From assembly GCA_017501175.1 (NCBI GenBank), contig JAFVXK010000015.1, positions 1 to 29,538 on the forward strand: DNA of 29,538 nucleotides. Direction: 5' to 3'. A program made the position numbers and the translations under genes. Below the pieces are notes generated by a model. It had not been told where the DNA came from. It was given only the letters and a program-made list of their open reading frames with translations, and ran no database searches. Below, piece by piece: positions 29,068 to 29,538 of the stretch (position 1 is the stretch's first letter; each line of letters begins with the position of its first letter). This DNA comes from Clostridia bacterium. Its GTDB lineage: Bacteria; Bacillota_A; Clostridia; Oscillospirales; CAG-272.

Positions 29068-29538
29068 TTAAGGAAGATTTTGCAATTCTAAGTTCCAAGA
29101 ATCCTGAGCAGAAATATAATTTAAGCATTTGCGGGGTCTGTTGTTAATTAGCGACAGATTCCGCAAAAGTGTTTTTGGGCTAACTCTTGAGAGATTGCAC
29201 CCCTTGGGGTAAAATTCTCTCAAGAGTCCGTTGCTGTTCTCGTTTGTGCCTTTCTGCCAAGCGCAATAAGGATCAGCAAAGTATACGTCACAATTAAGCT
29301 TCTTCTCAATTGTTTGCCAATTGGCAAATTCAGCGCCTCGGTCACAGGTAATTGTTTTAACAAGCTCTCTGGGGATCTCTGAAAGCATAGAAATAATGGC
29401 GGCAGCCATAGTATCCGCTTTTCTGTCCGGTATCTTCATCGCAAGATAAAGACGTGTTTTGCGTTCTGCAAGAGTTGCAAAGCAAGTCTTGCTTTTGCCT
29501 TGTCCGCTAACAACCGTATCAGCTTCCCAATGTCCGGC
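29068..29538 (-). mobile_element. IS30-family transposase, C-terminal part (continues past the window)
   Basis: The frame is open from the window edge to the stop at 29068 and gives 156 residues of an IS30-type DDE integrase domain. The first Asp is in GHWEADTV at the very start, the second in TCDRGAEFANW, and the Glu in WQKGTNENSNGLLREF. The ending RPRKCLNY and the short tail are normal for the family. The N-terminal DNA-binding part lies outside the window, so I cannot tell whether the gene is intact. The element sits just past the terminator of the PfkB operon and is oriented against it, so it is unlikely to break a gene here. Confidence 0.93.

Overview
The window reads as chromosomal DNA of a spore-forming or spore-derived Firmicute of class Clostridia, probably an uncultured gut member of the Oscillospirales or Christensenellales type; the family-level placement is inference. 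The signs are a cotJA-cotJB-cotJC spore-coat cluster, a DUF4416 protein, an unsecreted DUF11-repeat protein of a kind common in Clostridia, Gram-positive Shine-Dalgarno sites, and many sigma-A type promoters with a 17-nt spacer. Gene starts include ATG, GTG and TTG.

Region by region. (1) 1-1414: 3' part of a large protein of unknown function with a glycan-enzyme-like N-terminal region. (2) 1493-2035 (-): DUF4416. (3) 2175-3197: cotJABC. (4) 3198-6004: an AT-rich accessory block of four small genes of unknown role. They are separated by hairpin-plus-promoter modules, and the block contains two extra copies of the 3' end of a cotJC-like gene. (5) 6031-8296 (-): a GlmU-C-like acetyltransferase and a GlmM phosphoglucosamine mutase fused to an N-terminal XRE DNA-binding domain. 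(6) 8591-9451 (-): DUF11 surface-type protein. (7) 9515-13011 (-): a YhaO/YhaN (SbcD/SbcC-like) nuclease-ATPase pair, divergent from (8) 13208-14302: an N-acetylhexosamine kinase-like gene. (9) 14361-16160 (-): a three-part GT2-GtrA-acyltransferase-like membrane protein. (10) 16436-20408: hexuronate operon with uxuA, an SDR mannonate oxidoreductase, dus and a Gfo/Idh/MocA oxidoreductase. (11) 20579-22396: SDR, flavin reductase and XRE regulator in overlapping order. (12) 22472-23302 (-): TrmH/SpoU methyltransferase. (13) 23456-23977: SLOG/DUF1273 protein, followed by a 24-bp tandem repeat. (14) 24147-26179: TetR regulator and ABC-2 exporter. (15) 26304-28968: PIG-L deacetylase, a NagB-like protein and a PfkB kinase. 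(16) 29043-29538 (-): the end of an IS30-family element running off the window.

Amino-sugar metabolism recurs: GlmM fusion, GlmU-C-like protein, NahK-like kinase, and PIG-L/NagB-like/PfkB. Together these suggest salvage and activation of N-acetylated hexosamines next to hexuronate catabolism, which fits a glycan-foraging gut organism.

The most unusual items are the cassette-like block behind cotJC, the HTH-GlmM fusion, the GT2-GtrA-acyltransferase fusion, and the NagB-like protein whose active-site Asp position is changed. No stretch above 300 bases lacks a gene; the longer gaps (3198-3462, 8297-8590, 13012-13207, 16161-16435) are described as repeats, promoters and hairpins.
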